From Staphylotrichum longicolle (taxonomy: Eukaryota; Ascomycota; Sordariomycetes; Sordariales; Chaetomiaceae), in the NCBI GenBank assembly GCA_019096155.1, contig JAHCVI010000006.1, positions 1,736,001 through 1,800,000 of the forward strand: a stretch of DNA of 64,000 nt. Reading direction: 5' to 3'. The position numbers were made by a program, and so were the translations under genes. The stretch's first letter is position 1. Each line of letters opens with the position of its first letter. The notes under the pieces were generated by a model. That model saw nothing but the letters and a program-made list of their open reading frames with translations, did not search any database and had not been told where the DNA came from. Shown here in pieces: positions 43,234 through 55,182 of the stretch.

Positions 43234-46200
43234 ATGGAGATACTCAATTTGAACCAGCCGATACCCAGCCCCTCCACTCCTGACCCTGATGGAGCTGTTG
43301 CAAGAGGATTGAGACTCCTCTCGCTCGATGGCGGAGGCATCCGCGGACTCTCGTCCCTGATGATCCTCCGCCAGCTCATGGAGAACATCAACCCGGAGAA
43401 CCCGCCGAAGCCGTGTGACTGTTTCGACCTCATCGGAGGAACATCGACAGGCGGCATCATTGCCATAATGCTCGGCAGGCTGAAGATGAGCGTGGACGAG
43501 TGCATCACGGCCTACGCGCAGCTGTCCTCGTCCGTTTTCGTCAAGACTAAACACCGCTTGACAATTCGCGGGACCGTCCAAGGACGGTTTGACTCGGATG
43601 CTCTCGAGCGTCAAGTGGTGGCGCAATTGGAGAAGCTCGGGTTGTCGAAGGACACTCTGCTCAAGGACTCCGCAGCAACCACCGGCTGCAAAGTGTTCGT
43701 ATACCAGTACATCATCCTTCAGGCGGGCTGCCATGCCGCCATGGTGCTATGGACGACTGATCGCATAGGACTGCAGGTTTGTCTGTGTGACGAGTGTGGA
43801 CCACTCGGGCACCTCGGTCTTCTCGAGCTACTATTCCCGGCGACGCGGAACATCAATGTTGAACGTGGTCAAAATCACCGATGCGGTCCGAGCCACCTCC
43901 GCTGCGAGTTCCTTCTTCGATCCCGTGACCATCGATGGGGAGACCTTCGTTGACGGCGCGACGGGCGCAAATAACCCTGTTCGCGTTCTCTGGCAAGAGG
44001 CCCAAGACATCTGGGGAGTATCCGGAGGCCTGGACCATCATGTCAGCTGCCTCGTTTCCATCGGCACCGGAGTCCCCTCGCCGTCTGCGTTCGGGAACGA
44101 CCCGCTACACATCGCCAAAGCGTTGGTGAGGATGACTCTCGACACGGAGAGGGAGGCAGAAGCCTTTCAGAGAGAGCATACCGGCCTTTTCCGCGCCAAG
44201 AACGCGTTTCGGCTCAATGTCAGTCATGGTCTCGAGAGTGTCGGCCTCGAGGATCTGTCACAGCTCGGACATATCAAGGCGATGACGAGAAAGTACTTCG
44301 AGTCGGAGAGTGTGAGCAACATGCTGGAAGATTGCTCTATTGCGTTGCAGGGTCATAAGTGTATGTCCTAAAGTAGAATTATACCTCGCATACTTTCGGC
44401 GATTTCAGGCGTCCAGCGATCGTTTCTGCGAAGCGGCTGACCTCTAGACCAGGGATTGAGAGCCTGGTGGAGTTCGTCGACTCCTTTGGCACAGGTCCGC
44501 TAGGGACTACGAAACTGAGGATGGACGAGTCAGCTTCCGTTCCCCCGGACTCGATGCGCTGGCTATCGAACGCCTCGACTTACAAAGCATGGGTCCGGGG
44601 GACGTCTGCGAGTCCGTGGCTTCGGTATCTTCCTACTGCTTCGGAGCCCCCTGGTGACCTCGGACTCTGGGTGTCTTCGTCCTTTGAGCAGCGTGGCGCC
44701 GAGATTGTCTATGTGGACTGCCATGAGCTTGATGCGGTCGGTATTCTTGGCCGTATACTCTCTCAGACGCTGTCCTACTCCGCCGGTTCTGCCAGCTTCA
44801 AAGACAGGATTGGCAGAATGTTGTCGCTTGATCGGACCTCTTTCTTCTCTGGGAGAACATGGCTTGAAAAGCACATTGCACTCCGCAACTTCCTTGGCAG
44901 AACATCCACCCGAGACATCCAAGACGCCCAATCAATCATAGAGGCGGATAAGATAACAAAAGCAGAAGTTCTGGCGGAGTCCTTGGATATTTTTGAAGCG
45001 CTGACGACGTCTGGAGGAAAAAGCAACGCCTTCGTCAACTCCTTTAGCCCGCAAAGGATCGATGACGCGTGGTCCCTGAAGCAGAATCACGACCTGCGCG
45101 CACAGGCTCTGGTGGCCAGAGAGCTCCTTCAAAGATACACCCTCAAGCAACGCCTAGCAGCTAGAGACCGTTTGCGGCTGATGGAAACGGCCGACGTGGC
45201 TCGAGCGTACATTATTGCTGAAGCGATGACTGGCAAAGAAACATATCCACCGATTGCTCTTCTGCTCCGAATCCTAAACGCAGCCATGAGGTCACGCACG
45301 GCGGGGGACATACTGGTCGTGCTGGACCGGATCGAATCGATCAAAGGTCTCGGTGCTGCTCAGCTCCTAGGCCAGCTTCTAGTGAACTCTGGTCAATGGG
45401 ACGGCAGTGGGCACGCGCGGGTATTCCTCTGCGGTTCATCGAACGATGGGGCTGAGGCCGTGCTGGACGGGGTTGCAGTGGTAACCCGCGATACAGAACG
45501 ACAAGGTACGTTGCCACAATCCCCACCCAAGGTGACCAAACATTGATGCAGATAACATTGCTAGACTGCCTAAAAACGTTGACCTTTGAGGAGATTGCTC
45601 TACGGCGAAGTGCTATCGTCGATGCTGCCGAAGGAACAAACGAATGGATCTGGTCACACCCGGAGTACCAGGAGTGGGAATCGGAGAGCTCGGGAATCCT
45701 TTGGATACAGGGGAAGCCAGGGAGCGGCAAGTCGGTCCTTGCAAAGACCATTCAGACCAGGCTTGGGAAGGAGACCCAGGACCTCGTCTGCTCTTGGTTC
45801 TACAGTCGGGACTTCGGCCAAAAAGCGATATCACACGACTCTCTGCTCAAGGCATTCTTGCAACAAATGCTGAGCCGGGAAGCGAGCCTTTTCTCGGTTT
45901 ACCAGGACGTCTATCGCAATCTCCGCTCAGAAGAATGGCCTAGAGACGCGATGCAGACGGTCCTGGTGCGCATCGCAAACTCTGGGAAGAAGCTGGTTTG
46001 CATCGTCGACGCCATGGATGAATCATCCTCTGACGAGGGGAGCTGGAGCCGCCAAGATCTTCTCTATTTTCTCAACAGGTTGGCTTTCGAAGCGCCAGCA
46101 TCGAGTGCAAAGATCATCGTTCTCAGCCGGCCGATCCAAGAGGATGAATACTTCCAGTATCGGTGCTACCGTATCATCCTCCAGGACTCGAATCAAGCAG

Positions 46201-47900
46201 ACATCCGTCGGCTCGTCGAGATCGGCCTGGAATCCATCCACCACGTCATGCACTCGCGCAGGGACAACAAACCTGGGAGTCGAGATAATCCTTTCCAGTC
46301 TCGAATGCTGATGCGAAAGAAGAAACAGCTGCAAAGAGCCCAAACGGCAACGAGACAGTTCGCCTTGCAGGTGGAGGCCATGGGCGTCAAGGAGACACAG
46401 GTCCTCAACGAGATCAGAGACTACGTCATATCGAACGCCCAAGGGGTTACTCTTTGGGCGGGTACGGTCATGGATGAGATGCTGAAGTTGGCGGAGAGCC
46501 CAACCTTCAGTTTTTTCCTCCTGCGCGACGAGGTCCTGAGAATGCCGGACAATCTGACCGAGCTGTATGCCGTGATCGTTGAGGATCTCGTGAGGCACCT
46601 CTCGCTGCGGAAGAGAGCACTCGCCCGCAAAGCCGTGATGTGGGTGTTTGCTGCCACCCGGCGGCGGCCGATCTGCCTTCACGAGCTGTGGGACGCCCTG
46701 GCTATTCCTCCGGATGCCTCGCAAATCTCTGCTGATCCCAGTACAGCCGACCCCTTTGAAAACACCCGCCTGTTGATTCGGGCCAGTGAAGACTGCTCCC
46801 CCTGGTTTCAGGTCCGGCAGAGTCTTCTCGAACTTTGCGGCAGCTTGCTGGATATTGCGCCCCCGGAACCCGGCCTCGGGGGTCCTGAGGACATTGGCCC
46901 GTTTCACATTGTTCAACTGCTCCACGGGACGGTCAGAGAGTTTCTCTTGAGCCACAAGTCCGCGGGCTTCTTGAAGTTCCAATCGGATGAGGCAGAAGAG
47001 CTAGTGAAAAACGACTCGCAAACGTACGTCAAGGCCGTCCTATCCCGCCCGGAGCCGGCCTACTCGGCACCCTTGCCCAGCCAGGGTGCGGGACGTTCAC
47101 CGGACTGGTACCTCAACGCATCGCAGCTCATCCATTATCTCAATGACAAGTTTCTGTTGTCGTTCGCTCTGGAACACACCCCCGAGGTAAGACGGCATAT
47201 CTCGGAGAGATACCGGCATTTGGTCGAAGCCACTTTATCCCCGCCTTTCAGCTCCTGGCCCCCAGCCGCGCTGGACGAGCTCCTTGGCGAGCAGGTCCTG
47301 CTTTATCACCAGTTTCCCGGCCTTGATCGCCACAAGGCCGCCATCGTCGGCCGATATTTCCGCGACGCATGCCGCGTCGGCTACGCGGTCACAGTCCGAA
47401 ACCTTCTGTCCATCCTCACAAGCATGGCCGGGTGGTGGGAGGAGTTTGCGGACGTCGTCCTCAACGCAGCCCTCCTAGCCGCCGTCGAGGCGAACCTCAC
47501 CGACGTCTTGCCGGAGCTGACAGAAGAAGGCCGACATCGAGGGCTGCACTTGTGTCCCAGGCGGCTGGGTACGGAGGATTTCCTGTGCAGCGACTTGAGC
47601 CCGACGCTGTGGGAGGCTTCAAGGACCGGAAGCGTCGAAGCTACCATGTTCCTATACGACCAGGCCTTTGCGGCCGAGCACGCATATCTGCGGCCTGTGT
47701 GGCTATGGCGGGTGATGGATGCCCGGAGAAGGGTCCTGCTGGTGGACGGGGGTGAAGTGGTGGAGGACTTGGTGGACAAGGAGTTGGTACGGATGGCGAT
47801 CCAGCAAATCCTGAGCTACTGGCGATCGCGGGATGACAGATACCGGAGGAAGTGGGATTTGACGAATACCCCGACTGACGACTATTTGTTTGCTGTGTAG
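43234..47900 (+). CDS. NLR-like receptor: patatin phospholipase - degenerate NTPase-like module - NACHT
   Basis: Four exons (43234-43694, 43777-44358, 44448-45505, 45565-47900) join in phase into 1478 residues. The N-terminal patatin-like phospholipase has DGGGIRG at 32-38 (oxyanion loop), GGTSTGG at 68-74 with nucleophile Ser71, and VDGATGANNP with Asp213, so the Ser-Asp dyad is intact. Residues of about 375-700 form a second module starting STYKAWVRGTSASPWL, with a Walker-B-like ILVVLDRIES at 636-645 and RVFLCGSS after it, but no Walker A. Then DCLKTLTFEEIALRRSAI leads into a NACHT domain with Walker A GKPGSGKS at 750-757 and Walker B LVCIVDAMDE at 844-853. About 600 more residues follow without ankyrin, WD or TPR repeats that I can see. 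Fungal patatin-NACHT proteins are thought to act in allorecognition or immunity by lipid hydrolysis. HET loci lie 8-17 kb away. Confidence 0.88.
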
Positions 47901-48404
47901 GCACTTTGTGCTCGAACAGTTTCCCCGGGATAAGCTTCGGGGATCTGATGTCCCGGTTCAGCGGAATTCCGAGGTAGAACTGTGCACCGGCGGGTAAGCA
48001 CTCTGCTGGCTCAAAGTCCGCCCACTGCTTAGCTCTGCAAACCGACATATTTGGGTCCGGAGTAGAGCTTCCGATTCTGAACGTGGTTGTCGGTGTTGGG
48101 ACTATTTGCTCGGTTGACAAATGCAATTGCCTTCTTCTGCTGGGTAGGAGATCCTTCAGAAAGCCTTGTCTGCAAACGTGATAACGAAATACTCCCGAGA
48201 CCTAGAAGATGACATGCATCGACTCTTCGGTCTGGGACAATTCCGTTCTCAGTTGGTGTCTTCGTCCGCCGCGGTGGGTATAAAAGGAGGCAGATTCCCT
48301 TCTCCAGGATAACGAGTCCCAGTATCTCTCGCAACATTCAGCCACCTGATCACAACATTGAGAGCCTTAACCCTCTATCAAATAGATCGTCAAACAACGC
48401 AACA
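47901..48404. other. Intergenic, upstream of the 12-cysteine gene
   Basis: The 3' flank of the NLR-like gene and the promoter of the small secreted protein gene. It includes the TATA box listed separately. Confidence 0.4.
48279..48285 (+). promoter_or_regulatory. TATA box
   Basis: TATAAAA lies about 120 bases upstream of the ATG at 48405 and is followed by a pyrimidine-rich leader. A strong-looking core promoter for a short secreted protein gene. Confidence 0.6.
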
Positions 48405-48749
48405 ATGAAGATCACCGCCGCTGCCACCATTTTCACCCTGATCATTGGCGCTGTTGCCATGCCGGAGAACATTGCCGAGCGCGACGCTGGCGTTGAAGCG
48501 AGTACGTTCAACCTTTGGCATCCCTGGGTCTCGCTGAGGCTGGGGTTAGGCATAGACTGACATTTTGGCTCATCAGGAGCCGGCTGCCCCAACGGCCCTT
48601 CGCTGAACGCTTGCAACGAGCTGTGCGCCGGCGTCGTCAGGCGGGCCTGCGCGGCTTGCACAACCGGGGCGTGCAAAACGGCTTGCGAGCATGGCGCCCG
48701 CATGTCGAAGTGCCTTGGCTGCTGCGACTCGCGCTGTGTCACTTGCTAA
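48405..48749 (+). CDS. Small secreted 12-cysteine protein
   Basis: Two exons (48405-48501 and 48577-48749; GTACGT donor, CTGAC branch, ATCAG acceptor) give 89 residues. The signal peptide is MKITAAATIFTLIIGAVA. A short acidic propeptide ends near EAR, and the remaining 57 residues hold 12 cysteines, including CAACTTGACKTAC and CLGCCDSRCVTC, ending on cysteine. The even number and the density suggest six disulphides and a compact extracellular fold. It could be an antimicrobial, effector or wall protein; no family is recognised. The layout (signal, propeptide, Cys-rich core, strong TATA) is typical of expressed secreted peptides. Confidence 0.82.
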
Positions 48750-49132
48750 GTGAAAGCCCATATCATGGTGCGGTACAGCTTGGGGTTTGATGTAGGATGG
48801 ATACTAGGCTAGATTTGCGCATGGGCTTTGACCAGGGGCAATATGTTTAGGTACCATACTCATGCTCAAAAGTGACGTGTACCCCTCTTTTGTCCAGGAG
48901 ATCCATCAGTGACCCTTTACGGCGCCTAAACAACCTGATCTTGCATGACGCCAACGAAGCGTATAACAGATATTTCTAGAGGACAACCCCATTTTTGAGA
49001 GAAAATTACATAAGAACATACACTCGAGTCTTTCAAGCAGCGGAAAATACATCTCTCCTCTCCCACCAATTCTAACTTCGGCTCAAACACCACAACATCC
49101 TGTCACTCCCATACCCCAACTCCAACGTCCAT
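48750..49132. other. Intergenic between convergent genes
   Basis: 3' flanks only. Nothing is recognised. Confidence 0.4.
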
Positions 49133-49999
49133 CTACCGATTCATATTCCGGTTCATGTTCTGATTCCGGCGCTGAGCCGCCGCCTTCTCCTCAGCAATCT
49201 GCTCCCTCCACAGCGCGGCGCCGCTGGCCGCCGCAACCCGCGTAAAGTCCTGCCCAAACTGCCCCGTGGCGCCGCTGCCCCAGAACTGGAAGAACATCTT
49301 GGTCCCGCCGATCCACCCGCTCCCGCCCCTCGCGTAGCTCGCCACAATCTCCCTGCCCTTCTCGTCCCACCCCAGCAGGGCGGTCGGATCGCCGGGACAG
49401 TGCGGCGCGCCGTCCGTGACGCGCACCAGGTAGCTCCCCGCCACCATGCGCCCGATGCGCTTCTTCTTGGGGTCCTTGGGCATGCCCGTCTTGACGATGG
49501 GGCTGTCGCGCTTGTAGATGGCGCGCACCTCGGGGCAGTTGAGCCTGTCGGCCTCGTACCAGCGGAAGGTCTCCCTGCGGCCGTTGGCGCAGACGAGCGT
49601 GAAGGCGTACTTGTCCTTGGCTAGGCCTTTGCGGCCCTCGTACTTCATCTCGACGACGGGCTGCTGGTTGCTGGTGTGCAGCTCGATGTTGTAGCTCTCG
49701 AAGTTGGGGATGTGGATCTTGCTGTTCTTGCCGCCGACGGGCGCGGAGCCCAGGACGCCCTTCTTGATGGTGATGAGGGGCGGGGACTTGTCCTTCTTGT
49801 GGCCCGAGGTGTACAGGGTGAGCTGCTCGTGCTTGGAGAACCATGCGCGGTGTTTGGCGATGTGGTGGAGCGGGGCTTTGGCGTCCTCGCCGCAGAGCTT
49901 GAAGCCGCGTCCGGCATGGCGGACGACAAAGCGCATGGGCAGGCCGTGAGGGCCGGGCTGGGCGAGAGCCGGGGATGGGTTGGATTGGGAGCTGCTCAT
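49133..49999 (-). CDS. Conserved fungal protein of unknown function
   Basis: An intronless frame of 288 residues with no signal peptide or membrane helix. The middle is beta-rich and basic (KKDKSPPLITIKKGVLGS, RRETFRWYEADRLNCPE). The second half carries KKKRIGRMVAGSYLVRV and GGSGWIGGTKMFFQFWGSG. The end is a short Asn/Arg/Met repeat (QNMNRNMNR). The ITIKKG...YNIELHT...RETFRWYE order hints at a tubby/LURP-like beta-barrel, but this is a weak resemblance. A strong third-base G/C bias and clean coding over the full length support it as a real gene. Confidence 0.8.
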   Translation of the reverse strand: MSSSQSNPSPALAQPGPHGLPMRFVVRHAGRGFKLCGEDAKAPLHHIAKHRAWFSKHEQLTLYTSGHKKDKSPPLITIKKGVLGSAPVGGKNSKIHIPNFESYNIELHTSNQQPVVEMKYEGRKGLAKDKYAFTLVCANGRRETFRWYEADRLNCPEVRAIYKRDSPIVKTGMPKDPKKKRIGRMVAGSYLVRVTDGAPHCPGDPTALLGWDEKGREIVASYARGGSGWIGGTKMFFQFWGSGATGQFGQDFTRVAAASGAALWREQIAEEKAAAQRRNQNMNRNMNR

Positions 50000-50694
50000 T
50001 GCTGAGATGGAGGTGTCGGGAATAAACGGGTGGATGATCGGTCAACAGAAAGTAAGGATATTCCGGTGCAGAATCGGTCGGTTCGTAGCGTACGCAAGCG
50101 CCTACTGCAACCGTGCTGAGGAATGTTGACCCTGCTCATCCCTGAACCAGACAAGCTTGGCCTCATTTATACGACTTTGTCCTTGTCGTCATTTCAGCGC
50201 CGCCACACGTTTGCCATTCCCAAACCCGGCCAGTCCGATTCCTCACGCGGAAATTGTGTTGGTGGCACAGTTGAACCCCCTGTTTGAAAACCTCTCAGCA
50301 GATGGTGTCCGGAGGCCGGGCCGGCCGGGTGGGGCCACATGTGGCCCGGATCCGGAGCTAAAATTGGAAGAACTGGGTTGCACGGGGCCGCATCGTCGGA
50401 CAGGCACGTCAAACAAGTTCCATGCGCGGCCGGCTGTGTCGTCTTGGCGCGCAAGGCGGCTCGGACATCGAAGGGAATTAACTTCGGTTGAATGAGGCCA
50501 GACTTTGAAGCCGCAACTTCTTAGCCGAGGGCAATTCTCCCAGTTTCTCTCTACGGCGGTTTTCTTTCGCAACGTTCTTCTGGAGATTGCTGGACGCGTG
50601 AAGTAGGCGAGAGGGACAGAGTTCCTACTACCGCGTCATTTCATGAGATCAACGCTTGATCGGCAGAAACGCTTGTCTGGCATTGTAAGTCTTT
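50000..50694. other. Intergenic
   Basis: Promoter of the 288-residue protein gene and 3' flank of the rhodopsin-like gene. No gene is seen. Confidence 0.4.
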
Positions 50695-51935
50695 TTATCT
50701 CTCGCTGCTCCCGGCCCCATCGTCGTATTTGACCGAAATGTCCGTCACCTGCACGATCCCGTCCTTCCCCTGTAACGCCTGTGGATTGTTGCCCAGTATG
50801 CTCCTGTCGCTGCGGTCGTCTCCCAGCTTGTGCAACTCGACGTCGCTGTTTACGGGGGCGGGCCCGCTCGTGATGGTGACGAACCTGGTGCTGTTGCCGG
50901 TTATGCCCGCCTCGTTGTTGTAGTAGCCGCTGTGGGACTGGTGGGATGACTTGGCATCACGGACGAGCACGCGCAGCATAGGGATACTGGCAGCGATGAT
51001 GGAGGTACAGACCTCGGCGCAACTCCAGACCCAGACGGGAATGGCCTCGGCTGTGTGTCGTTAGTAAGCAGATCGTTGGTGAGAGGTTACCTGGAGGAAA
51101 GTGGAGAGGACGTACTGATATCAGACGAGAGAATTGTAGGCAGCTTGGTGGCCTTGACGATGGCTGTAATCCCAGCACACACGCCCATGCTCATGGCAAG
51201 ACCCACGCCAATCTTCTCGCTGCGCTTCATCTGCAGACTCCACAGGAACTTCCACGGCAACAAAGCGAGCGCGATATCCGTCAAGGCCGAGTACAGCGTC
51301 GCAAAGGTGTTGTAGCGCAGCGTCAACATAGGGTCCCAGCAGGTTCCTTCCATGTAATAGTTCCAAGTCTTCTGGATGGGCGTGCAGTTGATCCAGACGA
51401 AGAGGGCCGATAGAAACACGGCGATGTTCATGGAGATGATGCAGAACCAGGTCGCCTTCTTGACCCAGCCCTCAGTAACGTGCAACAGGGTGAAGCCAAA
51501 CGACGTCTTGCACCAGACGCTCGCGACGATGGAGAATGTGGCCACAATGTTGGTGGGCAGCATCAACTTCTCCTGGTTGCTCAGGCTGATGTCCCAGATG
51601 TGCGTTCCAAAGCCCAGGGTGGTCATGTACGTCAGGACTGCCGTCACGATCATCATGCAGACCTTCCAGTAGGTAACTCATGTCAGCAACTAACAGTTTG
51701 TGTGCATTGGTGGGGTGGGGGGTGTACCTACCCAAGAGGCGATAAGAATGGCATCGTCCCACCACAAAACTCGTCTTTTGAGAAGACGACAGAAGATGCG
51801 CAGACACAAAAACACCGTGGCTATGCCCGCCAGTGCCCAAATGCTGGCAAGGAGTTTCGGGGCGCTGTTGTCGTGCGGGAGAGCGGCGAGTTCTTCGGGA
51901 GTCAGCTCCAGGGGCGAGCCGTACGGGTCACTCAT
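50695..51935 (-). CDS. Seven-helix membrane protein, fungal rhodopsin-like (SAT4/PTH11-related)
   Basis: Three exons (51935-51732, 51662-51116, 51050-50695) give 368 residues with a start at MSDPYGSPLEL. Seven hydrophobic helices can be traced, beginning ASIWALAGIATVFLCLRIF. The second is followed by DDAILIASW, the WDD motif of the fungal rhodopsin domain family. FVWINCTPIQKTWN lies after helix 5 and CWDPMLTLRYNTF in the loop. SALTDIALALLPWKFLW carries the conserved D..L..LP, and IPVWVWSCAEVCTSIIAASIPMLR is the last helix with the usual E. The C-terminal tail is cytosolic and polar. The family includes PTH11-like putative receptors; there is no CFEM domain here. Intron 2 uses a CTAAC branch site. 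Confidence 0.9.
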
Positions 51936-54900
51936 GTTTGTGGCGGTTGGACCAAAGTCAGCCCGACGCGGTTTCAACGAATGAACAACATGAATTCGAG
52001 CGTGGACTCGGTGTGTCGAGACCCCGGCTGCTCCTGCGCCTCTAGGAGCTGCGTGGAGGCATGATCGTGCGGGTGTTCCAAGATGTAGGAGAAGAAAAAT
52101 ACGCCAGCTTGGGAGGAGACAGGCGAGATGACGGCGGAGACTGCCGAGGAGACGGCCGGGCTGAGAAGACGGCTGACGACATGGGGAAGACGCTATCTTC
52201 GATTATCGGTGTTTGGGGCAGGTTTGCCCTTGTCTCGATCGGAGCTTGTGCCTCGATCGGCCCACTTTCAATGGAACCCCCTCGGCCTGGCCGTTCCACA
52301 TCACGTCAATGTCCCCTGTTTGGTGTGTTCCGGTTCCGAAGATCAGAGGCCGGCTTCACTGCATCTCGCTGCCAGAGTATCCTGGCAGCCTGGGTTGCCG
52401 CTAGGTCTTTATCATCTTGAGATCAATCAATGCTTGGAGAGGGTGTGATGGCCTGCCCTCCCTCGGGAGCCGTGCCTTGCTTGGACGGACCGACAACTCC
52501 GGACCGGTGGGACCGGGGGAAGAGACCCGCCAGCCTTGTGGATGATGATTGGCCCAGAGCACTGGGGTGGCGGGTCGCGTCGAGGATTTATCCCTCCTGT
52601 TCTCTCCGCATTGAGCTCAAGATTCCGGCGGAATGGTAATGGCCCACAAATAACGTTAGTTTCTCCACAGCAATACAACCTGAGACAAACTCCACATGGC
52701 AAAGGCGCGCCAGGGTCACTCGCAGAGTTTGACGCCACCGAAATCCACTCGGCAAGCTTTGTTCTGGCGATCCCGAGCATCGGGGCCACTCGGATCGAAT
52801 CTGGACCGTTCTATCCCTCCATTTTTTCAATGACTCTCACGAGGCTTCCCGTCGTCTCCACGTGGCAGGTGCAGATGGGAGGGCCACCGGAGAGTGAAGA
52901 GCAGACTGGTGCGCTTCTTTGTCCCTGGAGATGGATCTCCGGCGCCAGGATCCCATCCCTATCGTGATACGAAAGACGTCCGACCTTCGAGGGTCGGTGT
53001 TAGCTTGCTCATGCCGTCGTGGCCTCCCTCATGCCTCCTCCCTTTCTTGATAGATGACCCCGCCTCCTTCCTTGCCCGGCCCCGAAACGAACGGGTGGGT
53101 TGGTGGAGTCGAGAAATTGCACTGTCCAGTACCGGCTCCGACGAGTGTATTGCAACCAGCTGGGGATGACTCCAGAGTCCCGAAACGAAAGCGAAAAGAG
53201 GAGACGCGGGGTGAATAGTTTCTGCGGAGCGCCTTTCCCGTGATCCGAAGGTGACCCGCTATGTACCACTGCGACAGCCCGTCAGCGACGGCATCCTGGT
53301 GATCGTTTTGTTCAGCTGAGGGTTCTGCGTCGCGGTGATGGATCCGTCTTAGCCGAGGGTCTGCAGGCCGTGAAAGGGGCTCAGCCGGTTACAGCTCACA
53401 CTGAGCCCTCCAAGTCGTGGCAAATAAGGTAGTTTGATCACCAAGTCAGTATCGGTTCTTTTTGTCCCACTGCTGGTGAGTTTTTCATAGATTCATCCAG
53501 GGTCTAAAGACCCTTGAAAGAAATTACAGTTGAACTCTCGAGCCCTCAGCCAGTTTTTAAAAGGAGTAACTCATTGTGATGTAACCCCTGCAGATGCTCT
53601 CAAGTGGACTTCGCTCCGGACCTGTCTAACGGGCTGTCCTGAAGTGCTATCCTACAGGTTCTGTTGGGTAGGGGCTGTAGTAACCCATGCGCATGGGGAA
53701 GACAGCGATTCAATGACAGAACGAGTCCCGCCATCTTCGGTATACTCGCCGGCTTCGGATACAATTGAAGTTCCTCTCATTACGCGCTACTTCCCACCTT
53801 TCCCCCCACAAGATCAAAGCAGAACGCTTTAGGCTTCACCTGTATCAGCTGCTTTGTATCCTGTATCCCTCGAACGAGCGACAGCGTAAATCCTTCGAGG
53901 ATCACGGTTTCGCCCAACAACGGATCTTCCTGGCAAGCTTTGATAAAGGCGTGCTGCTAGACTCCATGGTTATACTTTCAATATCCGGCGGCAATATCCA
54001 AATACTTTTTTTTGCGCGCAACAGCGCTCGCGTTAAACTCGGCCATGGTGCGGAGGTATCTGGTAGTTTAGGCGCCCCTGGAGTTGATAGGGCCCGCCTA
54101 GGGGTTTTGAGAGCGGCGGCAGCGTGATTTAAATCAAACATGCGAGACACAATCTTGACTATCAGCCGGCGCAGTACGGGCATGGCGTGGAGGTCGAGGA
54201 GGTCATCGCCATTCACGTTACGTGGGTGATAGGGCGGCACAGGTAACGACAGATTGAGAATGTGGGAGACACAAACGGGAACACGCATATCCAGGTCTCA
54301 TGGGCTGTCGGCATGGATGTTGAGCGCGCTGGAGTTGAGAATCCGGCCGGATTGGAGGGCGATACTGGACGAACGAACGAAGCGGCAAAGGTCATCATAT
54401 TAGATGACAAAACGAGAGATGGTGCTGGTCCACAGACGTTCCAGTTCCTCGTTCCACTGCGTTCGTTTTCCCATTCACTCAGTCGGCAGACCTCTCCTTC
54501 GTTCGCTCCAAAACACACGGAGCTCCGGGGCTGCAATGGCTTGAAGTGATACCAATGAGACATGACATATCAGATCGGTTGAGGGTAGCTGCAGTTGGTT
54601 GAAGAAGCCATGGCTCATCTACCCCGTCAGCCCCGCTTAGGTACCGGAGCAAAGCAATCTTCAAGAGTAGACACGGGTCGTAGATAGAACGATTCGGCGT
54701 GCATCCGATTTCATTTTCCCCTGAAGACCGACCTAAGCGAATGCACCGCCTGTTGGCGTTACTTTTCAAAGGTGCATTTTTATCACTTCTACTTACGAGT
54801 TCTGGACCCTTCTGAACAAAGAGACAGTGAATGGGCAAATGCTCAGCGACATCGCGACGGGCCAGCTCGGACTTGGTCTCCAAACCCCTCATATCGGCAG

Positions 54901-55182
54901 TTGTCACACCCTGGATATTCGCACCCGAACGCGGATCATGTCAGCCTCAATACCACCACACCGGGACATGATGCATATCCCCGGTGTCATGTCCACTGAA
55001 TTATCAACTCCTCGAGGGCTTTGGTCCTGGCCCATTTTTGAATGACCACCCTCACTCCACACGCCTGTCAGAGTTGACCACACGCACCAACCTCTTCCAC
55101 AACTAAACCACAACATAATTTACGTACCATCGCGCAGCCCTTCACAATACAACAAGCATCATAACATAAAAAACACAACACC
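51936..55182. other. Long intergenic stretch
   Basis: 3.2 kb between divergent genes. Frames of 100-140 codons exist on both strands but none has motifs, signal peptides or splice-supported extensions. I see nothing I can support as a gene or repeat. Confidence 0.4.

Noticed and set aside
43201..43953. Read-through of the patatin exon past 43694
   Set aside because: It destroys the KVFVC...SSFFDP motif. Splicing at 43695-43776 restores it.
53902..54288. 128-codon minus-strand frame
   Set aside because: No recognisable motif; overlaps a plus-strand frame of similar length.
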